A stretch of DNA of 64,000 nt from Bacteroidales bacterium KHT7 (GCA_900102385.1 FNBQ01000015.1:1-64000), one strand, 5' to 3'; counted from the stretch's first letter, positions 1-11,697 are shown. Numbers and translations: made by a program. The notes: generated by a model from the sequence alone, not told the origin.

Positions 1-20
1 AGGATCAAACTCTTCATTGT
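1..20 (-). rRNA. 16S rRNA, 5' tip only (runs off the left edge)
   Basis: The reverse complement of the first bases reads ACAATGAAGAGTTTGATCCT, the conserved 5' start of bacterial 16S rRNA including the 27F primer site. The rest lies outside the window to the left. The 5' end at 20 is set by aligning GAAGAG to E. coli position 6, so it may be off by a few bases. It marks the start of an rRNA operon transcribed leftwards. Confidence 0.95.
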
Positions 21-223
21 AAAATATAATTTGTTTAGTTTCCTAGCACCGATAAATCGAATTGACAGTTCGTATCTTGTTTTTTACCCGTGAGTCAGTG
101 TTAACCAACTCACAGCTCCTGTACTTCTTCGTCTATGTAAATCTTTCAATGAACTCTTTCGTTTTTTGCTTTCCTTCACTAGTCGCTGACCTTGGCGGCT
201 CGCCTCGTTCCCGAAAGCGAGTG
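21..223 (-). other. rRNA operon leader (untranslated)
   Basis: This is the stretch between the rRNA promoter and the 16S 5' end. An open frame on the opposite strand crosses it, but it has no signal peptide, domain or gene-like start and is best read as chance. In rRNA operons the leader normally carries antitermination and RNase III processing sites; I could not identify these individually here. Confidence 0.7.
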
Positions 224-254
224 CAAAGATACGGCCTTTTTCCGAACCGCCAAA
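224..254 (-). promoter_or_regulatory. rRNA operon promoter, Bacteroidota type
   Basis: On the minus strand TTTG (251-254) is followed after exactly 19 bp by TATCTTTG (224-231). This fits the phylum-specific -33 TTTG and -7 TAnnTTTG pattern perfectly. Transcription would start near 215-220 and run into the 16S gene. Confidence 0.85.
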
Positions 255-473
255 CTTTTCAGAAAGAAAAATTCAAAATTTTGCAAAATTTATGCAAATC
301 TCAAAATTACACATATTATATAAGAAAATTAAGTTCTTTTTCTGTCATTCTCTCTGTTTTCATGTTTTACAGAAGTCTTTTTGAACATCGTTTCATTCTT
401 TTATCGGGCTAAAAAAATGCCAATGAATAGCTAATTTTGATTACTGAGGCATAAAAATTCACTAATTTTCGTG
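255..473. other. AT-rich divergent spacer between rRNA promoter and eno promoter
   Basis: This gene-free stretch lies between two divergent promoters. It is strongly AT-rich, with several A/T runs just upstream of the rRNA promoter that could act as an UP-like element. I see no gene, repeat or clear operator in it. Confidence 0.5.
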
Positions 474-505
474 ATTGCATGGATTGCCGGCACAGAGTAT
501 TTTTG
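474..505 (+). promoter_or_regulatory. eno promoter
   Basis: ATTG (474-477), then 20 bp, then TATTTTTG (498-505): a good match to the Bacteroidota promoter pattern. It lies about 40 bp upstream of the eno start codon. Confidence 0.75.
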
Positions 506-527
506 CAAACTGACAGATATCATATAA

Positions 528-1853
<1,326 letters not shown>

Positions 1854-1887
1854 TCGGGCAGATTCATTACTTGGGTTTTACATAGTA

Positions 1888-1935
1888 CAAGAGGCTCAAA
1901 CGCATTTGCGAATGAGCCTCTTGTTATTTTTTCTT
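1888..1935 (+). terminator. Rho-independent terminator after eno
   Basis: A perfect 11-bp stem CAAGAGGCTCA/TGAGCCTCTTG (1888-1898 with 1913-1923) encloses a second small stem CGCA/TGCG. A T-rich tract follows. It ends eno transcription about 35 bp after the stop codon, before the convergent kdtA end. Confidence 0.9.
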
Positions 1936-1945
1936 TCTGATAGAA

Positions 1946-3163
1946 TCAGTTGAACACCGATTTGAAAACAGCGTCGCTTGCTCCAGCACTCTCACGAATG
2001 TACTTGCCAGCCTTTGCGCCAGCATCGGCACAGAAAGCCTCATCGTCGAGCAGTTTTCCGATTATGCTGAGGAACGATGCCGAATCGGTTATCTCGAAGC
2101 AACCGCCTATCTTAAGCAGATGCTGCGCCTCTTGGAAACGCTTGTTGTTCGGACCGATTATCACCGGAATGCTGTAAACGGCAGCCTCGGGAACATTATG
2201 GATTCCAACGCCGAAGCCTCCGCCGACATAAGCAACCTCGCCATATCGGTATATTGACGACAACAGTCCAAAGCAGTTGATTATCAAACATTGAGCATCT
2301 TTTACATTCTCTTCCGTTGCTTCGGTATAACGGATGCTCCTCATCTGAAGTTTGCCTTCAATCTCTTTCAGATGGTCTTCGCTTATGACGTGAGGCGCGA
2401 TTATCAGTTTTACATCCTTGCGATTGTTGAAATAAGGAATGTAGATATCCTCATCTGGACCCCACGAACTTCCGACGACAAACGTCTTCTGACCTTGCTT
2501 GAACGCCTCGACAATCGGCAACTGCTTTGCCTCGCGGAAGATGTCTATAACGCGGTCGCATCGTGTATCGCCCACCACCGTTACGTTGTTTATTCCGAGG
2601 GTTGCAAGCAAATGCTTGCTTTCCTCGTTCTGCACAAAAAGATGAGTGAAACGAGTAAGAACCTTGTGATAGCGTCCGCCATACCAGCGGAAGAACACCT
2701 GATTCCTGCGGAAGATTGACGACACGCTGTACGTTGGGATTCCAAGTTTCTGCAACTTCTTCAGATAGTTCTGCCAGAACTCGTACTTTATGAAGAATGC
2801 CATCTCGGGCTTGACGCACTTGAAGAAACGATGCACGTTTGTCGGAGTATCGAGCGGAAGATAGCAGATGACATCCGCGCCATCGTAGTTCTTACGCACC
2901 TCGTATCCCGAAGGAGAGAAGAACGTGAGCAGAATCTTGAACTCAGGATGCTCCTTGCGAACACGCTCCATCATCGGCCTGCCCTGCTCGAACTCGCCGA
3001 GCGAGGCTGCATGAAACCAGATGTACTTTTCGTCCTTCTTTATTTGCTCACGCAAAATCCTGAAGGTCTGCCTATGGCCGTTTACCATCAGCCTTACCTT
3101 CTTGCTGAAGAGCGAGGCTATGCGCACGCCAATGACATATATGTAAATTACAAAACTATACAT
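1946..3163 (-). CDS. kdtA: 3-deoxy-D-manno-octulosonic acid (Kdo) transferase
   Basis: Transfers Kdo from CMP-Kdo to lipid A precursor, the first step of LPS core assembly, at the inner face of the cytoplasmic membrane. At 405 residues it is close to the family's usual length of about 420. It has one N-terminal membrane anchor, then the N-domain motif AASLGEFEQG with the presumed catalytic Glu57. The GT-B C-terminal part contains VVGDTRCDR, VGSSW, YVGGGFG and NVPEAA near 315-325. The start lies 9 bp after the gltX stop, so the two are probably co-transcribed. The gene is also called waaA. Confidence 0.96.
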   Translation of the reverse strand: MYSFVIYIYVIGVRIASLFSKKVRLMVNGHRQTFRILREQIKKDEKYIWFHAASLGEFEQGRPMMERVRKEHPEFKILLTFFSPSGYEVRKNYDGADVICYLPLDTPTNVHRFFKCVKPEMAFFIKYEFWQNYLKKLQKLGIPTYSVSSIFRRNQVFFRWYGGRYHKVLTRFTHLFVQNEESKHLLATLGINNVTVVGDTRCDRVIDIFREAKQLPIVEAFKQGQKTFVVGSSWGPDEDIYIPYFNNRKDVKLIIAPHVISEDHLKEIEGKLQMRSIRYTEATEENVKDAQCLIINCFGLLSSIYRYGEVAYVGGGFGVGIHNVPEAAVYSIPVIIGPNNKRFQEAQHLLKIGGCFEITDSASFLSIIGKLLDDEAFCADAGAKAGKYIRESAGASDAVFKSVFN

Positions 3164-3172
3164 TCCTTTTGC

Positions 3173-4690
3173 TTACTTCAGAACCTCTATTGCCTTTCGC
3201 ATTCGGTTAAGAGTCTCTTCTTTGCCAAGGAATGCCGAAATATCAAACATGTGAGGACCCTTGCCCTCGCCCACGAGTGTTAGACGCCATGCGTTCATCA
3301 CATCGCCGGTTTTGTAGCCATTATCCTCAATCCACTTCATTACAACCTCTTCCTGATGAGAAATGCTGAAATCATCGAGAGGCTCGAGAACTGCCATCAA
3401 CTTGGTGAGAGTCTCGGCAGAATCTTCCTTCCAACGCTTCTTGATAGTCTTCTCGTCGTAAGTCTCCGGAGCGATGAAGAAGAATGAGCACAAGTCCCAA
3501 AGCTCCTTCACGAAGTTTACGCGGTCCTTCATCATTCCAACAACCTCGGTGATGCGCTCGATGCTCTCGCTCACGCCATGCTCGGCAACGACAGGAGCCC
3601 AGAGAGCGGCTATCTCCTCGTTTGTCTTGTGAAGAATATATTCGTGGTTGAACCATGTTCCCTTAACATAGTCGAACTTTGCTCCAGCCTTGCTGCACTT
3701 GCTTATGTCGAACAACTTGACCATCTCGTCCATTGTCATTATCTCCTGGTCGTTGCCCGGATTCCATCCGAGAAGCGCGAGGAAGTTGATGACAGCCTCT
3801 GGGAGATAACCGCTCTCGCGATAGCCCGAAGAAACCTCGCCAGTCTTAGGGTCGTGCCACTCGAGTGGGAACACTGGGAAGCCAAGACGGTCGCCATCAC
3901 GCTTGCTCAACTTGCCCTTGCCGTCTGGCTTAAGAAGCAACGGAAGATGTGCGAAACGAGGCATTGTATCAGCCCATCCGAAGGCACGGTAGAGAAGAAC
4001 GTGAAGCGGAGCACTTGGCAGCCACTCCTCGCCACGGATAACGTGAGTAACCTCCATCAGATGGTCGTCTACGATGTTGGCAAGATGATATGTCGGAAGT
4101 TCGTCGGCACTCTTGTAGAGAACCTTGTCGTCAAGGATGTCGCTCATAATCTTAACATCGCCGCGGATAAGGTCATCGACATGAACCTCCTCGCCCGGCT
4201 CAATCTTGAAACGAACGACGTACTGAGTTCCGTCGGCAATAAGTTTGTCAACCTCCTCCTTTGGCATTGCAAGAGAGTTGCGCATCATCATGCGTGTAGA
4301 GGCATCGTACTGGAAATTCTTTATTTCCTCGCGTTTAGCGTTAAGTTCCTCGGGAGTATCGAAGGCGATGTAAGCCTTGCCTGCATCGAGAAGCTGCTGA
4401 ACGTATTTCTTGTAGATGTCGCGACGCTCGCTCTGGCGATATGGACCGTAGTTTCCACCGAAACTTACGCCTTCGTCGAACTTGATTCCGAGCCACTTGA
4501 ACGACTCGATGATGTATTCCTCGGCACCCGGTACAAAACGGTTAGAATCGGTGTCCTCGATGCGGAAAATGAGGTCGCCGCCATGCTGCTTTGCAAACAG
4601 GTAATTATACAAGGCAGTGCGCACACCGCCGATATGCAATGCTCCGGTTGGACTCGGAGCGAAACGGACTCTTACTTTTCTTTCTGCCAT
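3173..4690 (-). CDS. gltX: Glutamyl-tRNA synthetase
   Basis: Class I aminoacyl-tRNA synthetase that charges tRNA-Glu. It has 505 residues. The HIGH-type signature [11 protein letters not shown] (His19) lies at the N-terminus, and the KMSKS-type loop appears as KLSKRDGD at 260-267. The length and an inserted segment after the KLSKR loop fit the Bacteroidota form. It is the first gene of a gltX-kdtA pair and divergent from the PgpH-family gene, with about 100 bp between them. Confidence 0.98.
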   Translation of the reverse strand: MAERKVRVRFAPSPTGALHIGGVRTALYNYLFAKQHGGDLIFRIEDTDSNRFVPGAEEYIIESFKWLGIKFDEGVSFGGNYGPYRQSERRDIYKKYVQQLLDAGKAYIAFDTPEELNAKREEIKNFQYDASTRMMMRNSLAMPKEEVDKLIADGTQYVVRFKIEPGEEVHVDDLIRGDVKIMSDILDDKVLYKSADELPTYHLANIVDDHLMEVTHVIRGEEWLPSAPLHVLLYRAFGWADTMPRFAHLPLLLKPDGKGKLSKRDGDRLGFPVFPLEWHDPKTGEVSSGYRESGYLPEAVINFLALLGWNPGNDQEIMTMDEMVKLFDISKCSKAGAKFDYVKGTWFNHEYILHKTNEEIAALWAPVVAEHGVSESIERITEVVGMMKDRVNFVKELWDLCSFFFIAPETYDEKTIKKRWKEDSAETLTKLMAVLEPLDDFSISHQEEVVMKWIEDNGYKTGDVMNAWRLTLVGEGKGPHMFDISAFLGKEETLNRMRKAIEVLK

Positions 4691-4721
4691 AACTATGGTA
4701 ATGTAATTTGATTTTTAGGTG

Positions 4722-4729
4722 CAAAAGTA
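4722..4729 (-). promoter_or_regulatory. Probable gltX promoter, -7 element
   Basis: On the minus strand TACTTTTG fits TAnnTTTG, about 32 bp upstream of the gltX start. No convincing TTTG is found at the -33 spacing, so only the -7 element is called. Confidence 0.5.
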
Positions 4730-4789
4730 TACATTTTATTTCAATATACCACAGAATTTTATTACTTTCGCACATAAAAGCCATATAGT

Positions 4790-6859
4790 ATGAATGTCAA
4801 CGCACTTAATAAACAGTTTATTAACTGGAAAGACGCACAAAACCCGCTGCTAAGATACGCAATATTCTTCCTGACGGCAATTCTGATTGCGTACGTAATG
4901 CCGCGCGAAAATATGTTCAACGTGAAATACGAACTGAAGAAGCCTTGGCATTCGAGCAGACTGATGGCTACGTTCAGTTTTCCGGTTTACAAATCGGACG
5001 AGGTGATAAAGCGCGAGCGCGACAGCGTGATGGCTGGCTTCGAGCCGTACTTCAAGAAGAGCATGTCGGCACAATCGCAATCCATAAACAAACTGCTTGC
5101 ACAGAAGGACCAGATTCCCGAAGCGACATTCAACCACATAAAAAAAATGCTGAACACGGTGTACGAGCGCGGAGTCGTAAGCACCGAAGACATGTCGATG
5201 CTGAGAAGCAACAACTACTACACCTTTATGGTTGCCGACGGAAACCACGCCATAACGTGCAACAGCGCGGATGTCTTGTCGCCAAAGAAGGCATACGAAT
5301 ACATAATAAACTCCGACACGATTCACTTTAGCAAGGCGATGATGCAGTCGCTCGACATCAACGATCTGATTATTGCCAACTACATCTACGACAACATCCG
5401 CTCGGACGAAGCCCGAAAGGATCTCGAAGCAAGCATATCCGAAGCGAGAGGCTACGTTCAGTCGGGCGAGAAGATTGTTGACCGCGGAGAGATTGTTACC
5501 GAGGAGATTGCAAGCAAGGTAGAGTCGTACAAAAGATATCTTACGGAACAGGACAGTTCTACGAACAAAGGCATAATGTTCATCGGACACCTTCTGTTCT
5601 GCGGAATACAGATGTTCTGCTTCTACATTTTCCTTATGATGTACCGCAAGGACTATCTCGAAAGCCTCAGCACCATGATTCTTCTGGCCTGCTGCATCTT
5701 TACGTTCGTGTTCCTTTGTTCGGTAATGATAAAGTACCGTATTCTGAATGTGAACATGCTTCCGTTCGTGATGGTTCCGCTCATTCTGAGGGTCTTTCTC
5801 GACTCGCGAACGGCATTTATCACACATCTGATTGTCATCTTCACATGCTCCGAGATGCTTGAGTACAGATACGAGTTCGTGATTGTCCAAGCACTTGCCG
5901 GACTCGTTGCCATCTACTCGCTGCGCGAACTGTCGCAACGCTCACAGATTGTGCGCTCGGCTTTGCTCGTGGTGGTAACATACTGCGTATGCTTCTTCTC
6001 CATACAACTTATCCAGGTACACGATTTGTCAAAACTCGACATCGCCATGTACCAGAACTACATCATCAACGGAGTGTTGCTGCTGCTCACCTATCCGCTG
6101 CTCGTATATCTTGAAAAATGGTTCGGATTTCTGTCAAACGTAACGCTCATCGAGTTGTCTAACGTAAACAACGATGTGCTCAGAAGGCTTTCAGAAGCCG
6201 TTCCGGGAACATTCAACCACTCCATGCAGGTTGCCAATCTTGCGGCAGCGGTTGCCAACAGCATAGGCGCAAAGAGCCAGCTTGTGAGGACGGGCGCACT
6301 CTATCACGACATCGGAAAACTCTACCGGCCAGCCTTCTTTACAGAAAATCAGTTGGGCGGCGTGAATCCGCACGACGAACTGAACGACTGCCACACAAGC
6401 GCGGAAATCATTATCGACCACGTTATAGACGGACTGAAAATTGCCGACAAATACAATATTCCGGAAGTGATAAAGGATTTCATCCGCACACACCACGGAA
6501 ACGGCGTTACGAAATACTTCTACATAACCTACAAGAACGCTCATCCCGACGAGGAAGTAGAGATTAAGGACTTTACCTATCCGGGACCGAATCCGCAGAC
6601 AAAAGAGCAGGCTATCCTGATGATGGTAGACTCGGTTGAGGCGGCTTCGCGCTCGCTAAAGGAATATACCGACGAGAGCATAAGTAAGTTGGTAGAGAGA
6701 ATCATCGACGAGCAGACAAACTACGGATTCTTCAAGGAATGTCCTATCACCTTCAAGGACATTGCCACAACAAAATCGGTCCTGAAAGAGAAACTGAAAA
6801 GCATCTATCACCTTAGGGTAAGTTATCCCGAACTGAAGAAAAAGAACAGAAACAAATAA
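4790..6859 (+). CDS. 7TM-HD domain protein, PgpH-type cyclic-di-AMP phosphodiesterase family
   Basis: It has 689 residues. One membrane segment near residues 24-40 is followed by a large extracytoplasmic region (about 50-255, 7TMR-HDED type), then a block of seven hydrophobic segments (about 262-450). A cytoplasmic HD domain follows, with FNHSMQVANLA, LYHDIGK (His506-Asp507), a later HTSAEIIIDH and RTHHG. Family members such as Listeria PgpH hydrolyse cyclic di-AMP; that activity is inferred here from the intact HD metal-binding residues. The gene is single and ends 1 bp before the convergent priA stop codon, with no terminator visible between them. Confidence 0.9.
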   Translation: MNVNALNKQFINWKDAQNPLLRYAIFFLTAILIAYVMPRENMFNVKYELKKPWHSSRLMATFSFPVYKSDEVIKRERDSVMAGFEPYFKKSMSAQSQSINKLLAQKDQIPEATFNHIKKMLNTVYERGVVSTEDMSMLRSNNYYTFMVADGNHAITCNSADVLSPKKAYEYIINSDTIHFSKAMMQSLDINDLIIANYIYDNIRSDEARKDLEASISEARGYVQSGEKIVDRGEIVTEEIASKVESYKRYLTEQDSSTNKGIMFIGHLLFCGIQMFCFYIFLMMYRKDYLESLSTMILLACCIFTFVFLCSVMIKYRILNVNMLPFVMVPLILRVFLDSRTAFITHLIVIFTCSEMLEYRYEFVIVQALAGLVAIYSLRELSQRSQIVRSALLVVVTYCVCFFSIQLIQVHDLSKLDIAMYQNYIINGVLLLLTYPLLVYLEKWFGFLSNVTLIELSNVNNDVLRRLSEAVPGTFNHSMQVANLAAAVANSIGAKSQLVRTGALYHDIGKLYRPAFFTENQLGGVNPHDELNDCHTSAEIIIDHVIDGLKIADKYNIPEVIKDFIRTHHGNGVTKYFYITYKNAHPDEEVEIKDFTYPGPNPQTKEQAILMMVDSVEAASRSLKEYTDESISKLVERIIDEQTNYGFFKECPITFKDIATTKSVLKEKLKSIYHLRVSYPELKKKNRNK

Positions 6860-6860
6860 C

Positions 6861-9326
6861 TTACATAGGGTCTACATCATAATAGATTATAGCCGAGCGA
6901 AACGATTCCTGCATCAGTTCCTCCTGCCTGATGCGCAGAAGATGTTCGCGGACAGCCTTCAGAGAAAGGTTGTTCTCGATTTTTATTACGATATTTCGGA
7001 TATACAGAAGTTGAATGCGCGCCACGGCTGGCTTGTCCGGACCGAGAACTCTCTCGCCCAGAACGGAACGAAGCCGCTGAGCCATATCGCGCGCAAGAGC
7101 CTCGACCGTGTCGGGCTGGCGATGCTTTAGCGAAACTGTTATAATGCGGTAGAACGGCGGATAGTGGAACAACTGACGCTCTTCCATCTGCTCCTGATAC
7201 ATCTGCGCATAGTCGTTACGCACAACCTGACGGATTATCGGCAAATCGGCATTCTTAGTCTGAAGAAACACACGACCTTGCTTGTGCTTGCGTCCGGCAC
7301 GTCCTGCCACCTGCGCCATCATCTGAAAGGCGCGCTCATAGGCTCTGAAATCGGGATAGTTGAGCATCGTGTCGGCATTAAGGATGCCAACAACGCTCAC
7401 GCGGTCGAAATCAAGTCCTTTAGAAATCATCTGAGTACCGATGAGAATGTCGGTCCGGTGATTCTGAAAATCGTCGATTATGCGTTCGTATGACGTTCGG
7501 GTGCGAGTGGTGTCGAGATCCATTCGGGAAACCCTCGCATCCGGAAATATCTTCTGAATCTCGTCTTCAATCTTCTCTGTGCCGAAGCCGATGCTGCGAA
7601 TCTCCACACCTTCGCAAGCCGGGCATTTCTGCGGAAGTTGATAGGTGTATCCGCAGTAATGGCAGGTTAGCATGTTAAGCCCCTTGTGATAAGTAAGACT
7701 AACGTCACAGTTCTTGCATCGCGGAACCCATCCGCAGGTGTTGCACTCAACCACCGGAGCGTAGCCGCGACGGTTCTGGAACAAGATTACCTGCTCCTTG
7801 TTTTCGAGTGCCTCGCGAATGGCGGCGAGCAAATCTGGCGAGAAGGGATTGGCTGCCGTCATCAGCTTTCGCTTGCGCAAATCCTTGATGTCTACGACCT
7901 TTATCTCAGGCAGTTGGATTGACTTATAGCGCGTGTTCAGCTCGACATACGCGTACTTGCCCGTGGCGGCGTTGTAAAAACTTTCGAGACACGGAGTTGC
8001 CGTTCCGAGAAGCGTTTTTGCGCCGTACATCGATGCCAGAACAATTGCCGAATTACGCGCATGATAACGCGGAGCCGGGTCTTGCTGCTTGTAGGTTGTC
8101 TCGTGCTCCTCATCAACAATTACGAGTCCAAGACGGCGGAAAGGCAGAAAGACCGACGAACGCACGCCCACGACAATATCGTAAGCCTTCTCGGAAAGCA
8201 TTTTGTTCCAGATTTCCACGCGCTCGGCATCGGGATATTTTGAGTGATAAATGCCAAGCCGATTGCCGAAAACACTCCTCAGCCTTTCGGTAATCTGAGT
8301 AGTGAGGGCTATTTCGGGCAAGAGGTAGAGAGCCTGCTTTCCGGCTTCGAGCACCTTCTGAATGAGATGGATATAGACTTCGGTCTTTCCGCTCGATGTA
8401 ACTCCGTGGAACAGACACACGTTCTTCTCCATAAAACTGCCAAGAATGGCATTATAGGCATTCTGCTGCGCCTCGCTAAGCGGATGCAAGTCGTTGAGTT
8501 TGAAGTCAGAATCGCGTAGTCTGCCAATCTCGAACTGATAAGTCTCGAAGATGCCCTTCTCGACCAGCGACGCGAAAGCCGCTGTTGATGCTCCGTTGGC
8601 AAGAAGGTCTTTCTTGCTAACCTCGTCGGGAATGGCTTTGTTAAGGCAGCCCGAACGCGAAAGATAATCGAGCAGCATCATCTGCTGCTTTGGGGCGCGT
8701 TTGAGGGCATCAATTTGCATATTAAGCACCTTCTCGTTGCCCGAAACGGCATTCGACAGGCGGACGTGAAGTTCGGTCTTTGGCTTGTAGTTGCGCTTTA
8801 CCGACTCGTGAATAAAAACCGCCTCCTTCTCGAGAAGTCTTTTCACAACGGCAAGCAACGATTTCGCCTTCAGTTCCTTCTCAATGAGAGTTACGGGCTT
8901 CTCCTTACCGTCAGAAAGTAGGTCGAGAATCTTCTGCTCGCGTTCGGGCAAAGGCGCATCGGCAACAAAATCGGGATTCAGTTCGATGAGCGTCTCGCTC
9001 TCGAGTTTCAGCCCCGACGGCACGGCAGCCTTGTAAACCTCGCCCTTGGTGCAGAGATAATATTCTGCAATCCAGTTCCAGAACTTGAACTGGATGGGCA
9101 GAAGAATCGGTTCGGAGTCGAGAACCTCGTATATGTCTTTTACCTCGTAGCCCTCGGGACGGCAGAAATGCACATTCTCGACAATGGCGGTGTATATTTT
9201 CTTTCGTCCGAAGGGAACAATCACCCTGCTTCCTCGTGCCACCTGCGATGCCAAGTCGTCGGGCACCGAATAGGTAAACGTTGCCGCAAGAGGAAGCGGC
9301 ATTATAACATCAACAAATGTCTGCAT
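6861..9326 (-). CDS. priA: Primosomal protein N' (replication restart helicase PriA)
   Basis: A superfamily 2 helicase that recognises stalled forks and reloads the replisome. It has 821 residues. The order is an N-terminal DNA-binding domain, Walker A GVTSSGKTE near residue 310, the DEEHE motif, then four CxxC-type pairs (CNTCG, CKNCD, CHYCG, CPACEG) that bind two zinc ions. The helicase C-terminal part has MISKGLDFDRV and QVAGRAGR. The start lies 3 bp after the stop of the GH115 gene, so the two are probably on one transcript, though their functions are unrelated. Confidence 0.97.
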   Translation of the reverse strand: MQTFVDVIMPLPLAATFTYSVPDDLASQVARGSRVIVPFGRKKIYTAIVENVHFCRPEGYEVKDIYEVLDSEPILLPIQFKFWNWIAEYYLCTKGEVYKAAVPSGLKLESETLIELNPDFVADAPLPEREQKILDLLSDGKEKPVTLIEKELKAKSLLAVVKRLLEKEAVFIHESVKRNYKPKTELHVRLSNAVSGNEKVLNMQIDALKRAPKQQMMLLDYLSRSGCLNKAIPDEVSKKDLLANGASTAAFASLVEKGIFETYQFEIGRLRDSDFKLNDLHPLSEAQQNAYNAILGSFMEKNVCLFHGVTSSGKTEVYIHLIQKVLEAGKQALYLLPEIALTTQITERLRSVFGNRLGIYHSKYPDAERVEIWNKMLSEKAYDIVVGVRSSVFLPFRRLGLVIVDEEHETTYKQQDPAPRYHARNSAIVLASMYGAKTLLGTATPCLESFYNAATGKYAYVELNTRYKSIQLPEIKVVDIKDLRKRKLMTAANPFSPDLLAAIREALENKEQVILFQNRRGYAPVVECNTCGWVPRCKNCDVSLTYHKGLNMLTCHYCGYTYQLPQKCPACEGVEIRSIGFGTEKIEDEIQKIFPDARVSRMDLDTTRTRTSYERIIDDFQNHRTDILIGTQMISKGLDFDRVSVVGILNADTMLNYPDFRAYERAFQMMAQVAGRAGRKHKQGRVFLQTKNADLPIIRQVVRNDYAQMYQEQMEERQLFHYPPFYRIITVSLKHRQPDTVEALARDMAQRLRSVLGERVLGPDKPAVARIQLLYIRNIVIKIENNLSLKAVREHLLRIRQEELMQESFRSAIIYYDVDPM

Positions 9327-9329
9327 TTA

Positions 9330-11675
9330 TCATCTGGCAATAATCTTCTGAACCTTGAAACCATCGAACAGAGGAGTTATCGTAACATACGTTTTTCCGT
9401 TTTGCTTTGGCGTGAATGTGAACTGTTTTGAAGAATAGTTGCGCAGAACATTCTGCTTCCACTCTTCCTCGCGGTCGCGCGTGCGGATGCTGGCTGTCTG
9501 CTCAGAATCCTCGAACTTAATCTTGAATTCGAGCTTTCCGTCAGATTCAGACGGATGGATTGGCAGCAGCCTGACCTCGATTGTGAGCGGCTTGCCCTGC
9601 TCTGCCTCAACCTCGAACGACATTGTGGCATTCTTCTTGACATTGTATCCCACGCACGATTCGTACGACTCGAACACGACTTCGCCCGATTCGCCCTCGG
9701 GCATCGGAGTCGAAAGAGTTGTTCGGGTAACAGGCTTGAACACAGGCAGATTGCGAGGCTCATAATCTATCATGCCCTTCCACTTGCCATCCAAGAAACT
9801 GTTGTAGCGGCGGCACAAAGCAGCAATTCCGGCCTGAGCATCTTCGGGAACGTCCCAACTTACCAAACCGTGTCGTGCCATCTGCGCACCAAGCATCTTC
9901 TGATTCATCGTGGCAACGGCAAGAACAGGATAAGAAACAAGTTCGAACCAAGCCGGACTCTTTGTGTACGAACTTGTGCTCTCCACGATGTCGAACGTAC
10001 GGAGCATTCTGTCGACCTTTGCCAGACGGTCTTTTATGTCCTTCTCGTTCATATTGAGGTCTCTTATCTGCTTCCATGCCGGGTCTTTCTCCTCGGTGCG
10101 CGTGCCGCCAAGAAACTCTGGCCGGCAACTGAAACAGAGGTCGTAGTACAAGTCCCACACAACCGAAAGACGGCGGTCGGTAACATGAACCTGCTCGGCA
10201 TACCAGTCGGCACGATGCTTGTTCAAGCCCTCGTCGTTAACCTTCTCGATGTCCCACGCCATGTCGAGGAAGAGCGACGTGAGATATTCGGCAGGCTTGA
10301 TGTCGCCCACGTTTACAATCCAAGTGTTGCGGATGCCGCTGTTGTAGGCACGGTTCATCTCGCTCTGCATCATCTCGGGATGCGTTGAGGCAAGCCACAG
10401 ATAGTCGTGAGGTCGTCCCCAATAACTTATATGATAGTAGATTCCGTTTCCGCCCTTTCGCTTCTGCTCCTCGGCTGTAGGGAAGTGGCGGATATATCCG
10501 TAGTTGTCGTCGCACCACATCAGAGTAACGTCATCAGGAACTCTAAGTCCATTCTGATAACATTCGAGCACCTCCTTATAAGGAATGAACTGCTGCGGAA
10601 TGTCGGCGATGTTTTGGTGAGTAGTTGACGAGAGCATATCGCGCTGCGTTCCGATGATTTTCTGAAGGGCATCGACGCGCTCTTTCAGAGACGATGCGCC
10701 CTTCATTCCGCTGTCGTGAACGCCTCGCATTCCAAGTGTGAAGATGCAGTCGTCGTCCTTTACCTCATCGAGTCGTTTCTGCCAGAAACTCTTTACGTTA
10801 TCGGCATTGTGAATGAAGTCGTACTCACCTTTTCCGTCGAGCCTCCACTCGCCGTTGGTGTTGCGCATCATAGGCTCGCAATGACTTGTACTGATGATTA
10901 TTCCGTACTTGCGCGCCATCTCGCGGTTGCCCTCGACCTTGTAGAAAGGCTTTGAGCACTCGTGCATGGCAGGCCAGAAGGTGTTTGCCTTGAGGCGCAG
11001 AAGAAGTTCGAAGATTCGCTCGTGCGTGTAAGGACCGATTTCGCCCTTTACGATATCTTCGCTGCCGCCGTTAAGCGAGCGCATACGCGGCTCGTAGTTC
11101 TCGCTCGACCACGGAGTCATGCCCCAGTCCTCGTCGTTCACGAATATTCCGCGGTAAGCAACTTTCGGATAGTCGAACAGTTCGAATTCGGAGTCGAGAA
11201 CATACTCGCTTCTCTTCTCGGGCGTGCAGTCGGCCCACCAATGCCAAGGCGAAACACCAAGCATCCGCGAGAATGAAAGCACGCCGTATGCCGCGCCGCG
11301 CTTGTCGCTTCCAAGAATCAGGAGTTGAGGCTTTTTTGATGTATGAATAACCTTCAGCAGAAACGCCTCGGCATGGGCAGCGAGCGAATCGGTTGAAATC
11401 TTGTTGGAAGATGCCCACTTGCGCCACTCGTTGTTGGCGAGCGAGCCAATCAGAATATCGGCATTGGCGATGTTAGCCGATTTCAGTTCGTTGCCGAAAA
11501 CCGCCTTAACATCGTCCTTGAACAGCGACACAGCCGTGTGAACCACCTCAGGCTCGTTCTTGCTGAAATACAGAGCCGAAGGGTTGCTGTTGTACATAGC
11601 AAAATCTGAACTCTCCTGAGCCTTGACAACAAAAGACACAGCCAACATTACAAATAGTACCGAAAGTTTTTTCAT
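9330..11675 (-). CDS. GH115 family xylan alpha-1,2-glucuronidase (secreted)
   Basis: It has 781 residues from the chosen ATG at 11675; an upstream in-frame ATG at 11717 would put 14 polar residues before a clear signal peptide (MKKLSVLFVMLAVSFVVKAQ), so I reject it. The middle of the protein has the family hallmarks WCDDNYGYIRHFP, YYHISYWGRPHDYLWL and NVGDIKPAEY. GH115 enzymes remove (4-O-methyl-)glucuronic acid from xylan. The C-terminal 130 residues look beta-rich, like the family's accessory domain. It lies directly downstream of tRNA-Leu with no other carbohydrate genes beside it. Confidence 0.92.
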   Translation of the reverse strand: MKKLSVLFVMLAVSFVVKAQESSDFAMYNSNPSALYFSKNEPEVVHTAVSLFKDDVKAVFGNELKSANIANADILIGSLANNEWRKWASSNKISTDSLAAHAEAFLLKVIHTSKKPQLLILGSDKRGAAYGVLSFSRMLGVSPWHWWADCTPEKRSEYVLDSEFELFDYPKVAYRGIFVNDEDWGMTPWSSENYEPRMRSLNGGSEDIVKGEIGPYTHERIFELLLRLKANTFWPAMHECSKPFYKVEGNREMARKYGIIISTSHCEPMMRNTNGEWRLDGKGEYDFIHNADNVKSFWQKRLDEVKDDDCIFTLGMRGVHDSGMKGASSLKERVDALQKIIGTQRDMLSSTTHQNIADIPQQFIPYKEVLECYQNGLRVPDDVTLMWCDDNYGYIRHFPTAEEQKRKGGNGIYYHISYWGRPHDYLWLASTHPEMMQSEMNRAYNSGIRNTWIVNVGDIKPAEYLTSLFLDMAWDIEKVNDEGLNKHRADWYAEQVHVTDRRLSVVWDLYYDLCFSCRPEFLGGTRTEEKDPAWKQIRDLNMNEKDIKDRLAKVDRMLRTFDIVESTSSYTKSPAWFELVSYPVLAVATMNQKMLGAQMARHGLVSWDVPEDAQAGIAALCRRYNSFLDGKWKGMIDYEPRNLPVFKPVTRTTLSTPMPEGESGEVVFESYESCVGYNVKKNATMSFEVEAEQGKPLTIEVRLLPIHPSESDGKLEFKIKFEDSEQTASIRTRDREEEWKQNVLRNYSSKQFTFTPKQNGKTYVTITPLFDGFKVQKIIAR

Positions 11676-11697
11676 ACCAGATTTGTTTATTTGTATT

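Noticed and set aside
62-412. Open reading frame of 116 codons opposite the rRNA leader
   Set aside because: It runs through the rRNA leader and promoter, has no domain or normal start context, and lies antisense to a certain rRNA transcript.
3578-4711. Long antisense frame inside gltX
   Set aside because: gltX is certain from its HIGH and KLSKR motifs. The antisense product shows no recognisable fold.
4850-5938. Long antisense frame inside the PgpH-family gene
   Set aside because: The forward frame has clear membrane and HD motifs; the reverse product is His/Arg/Val-rich shadow sequence.
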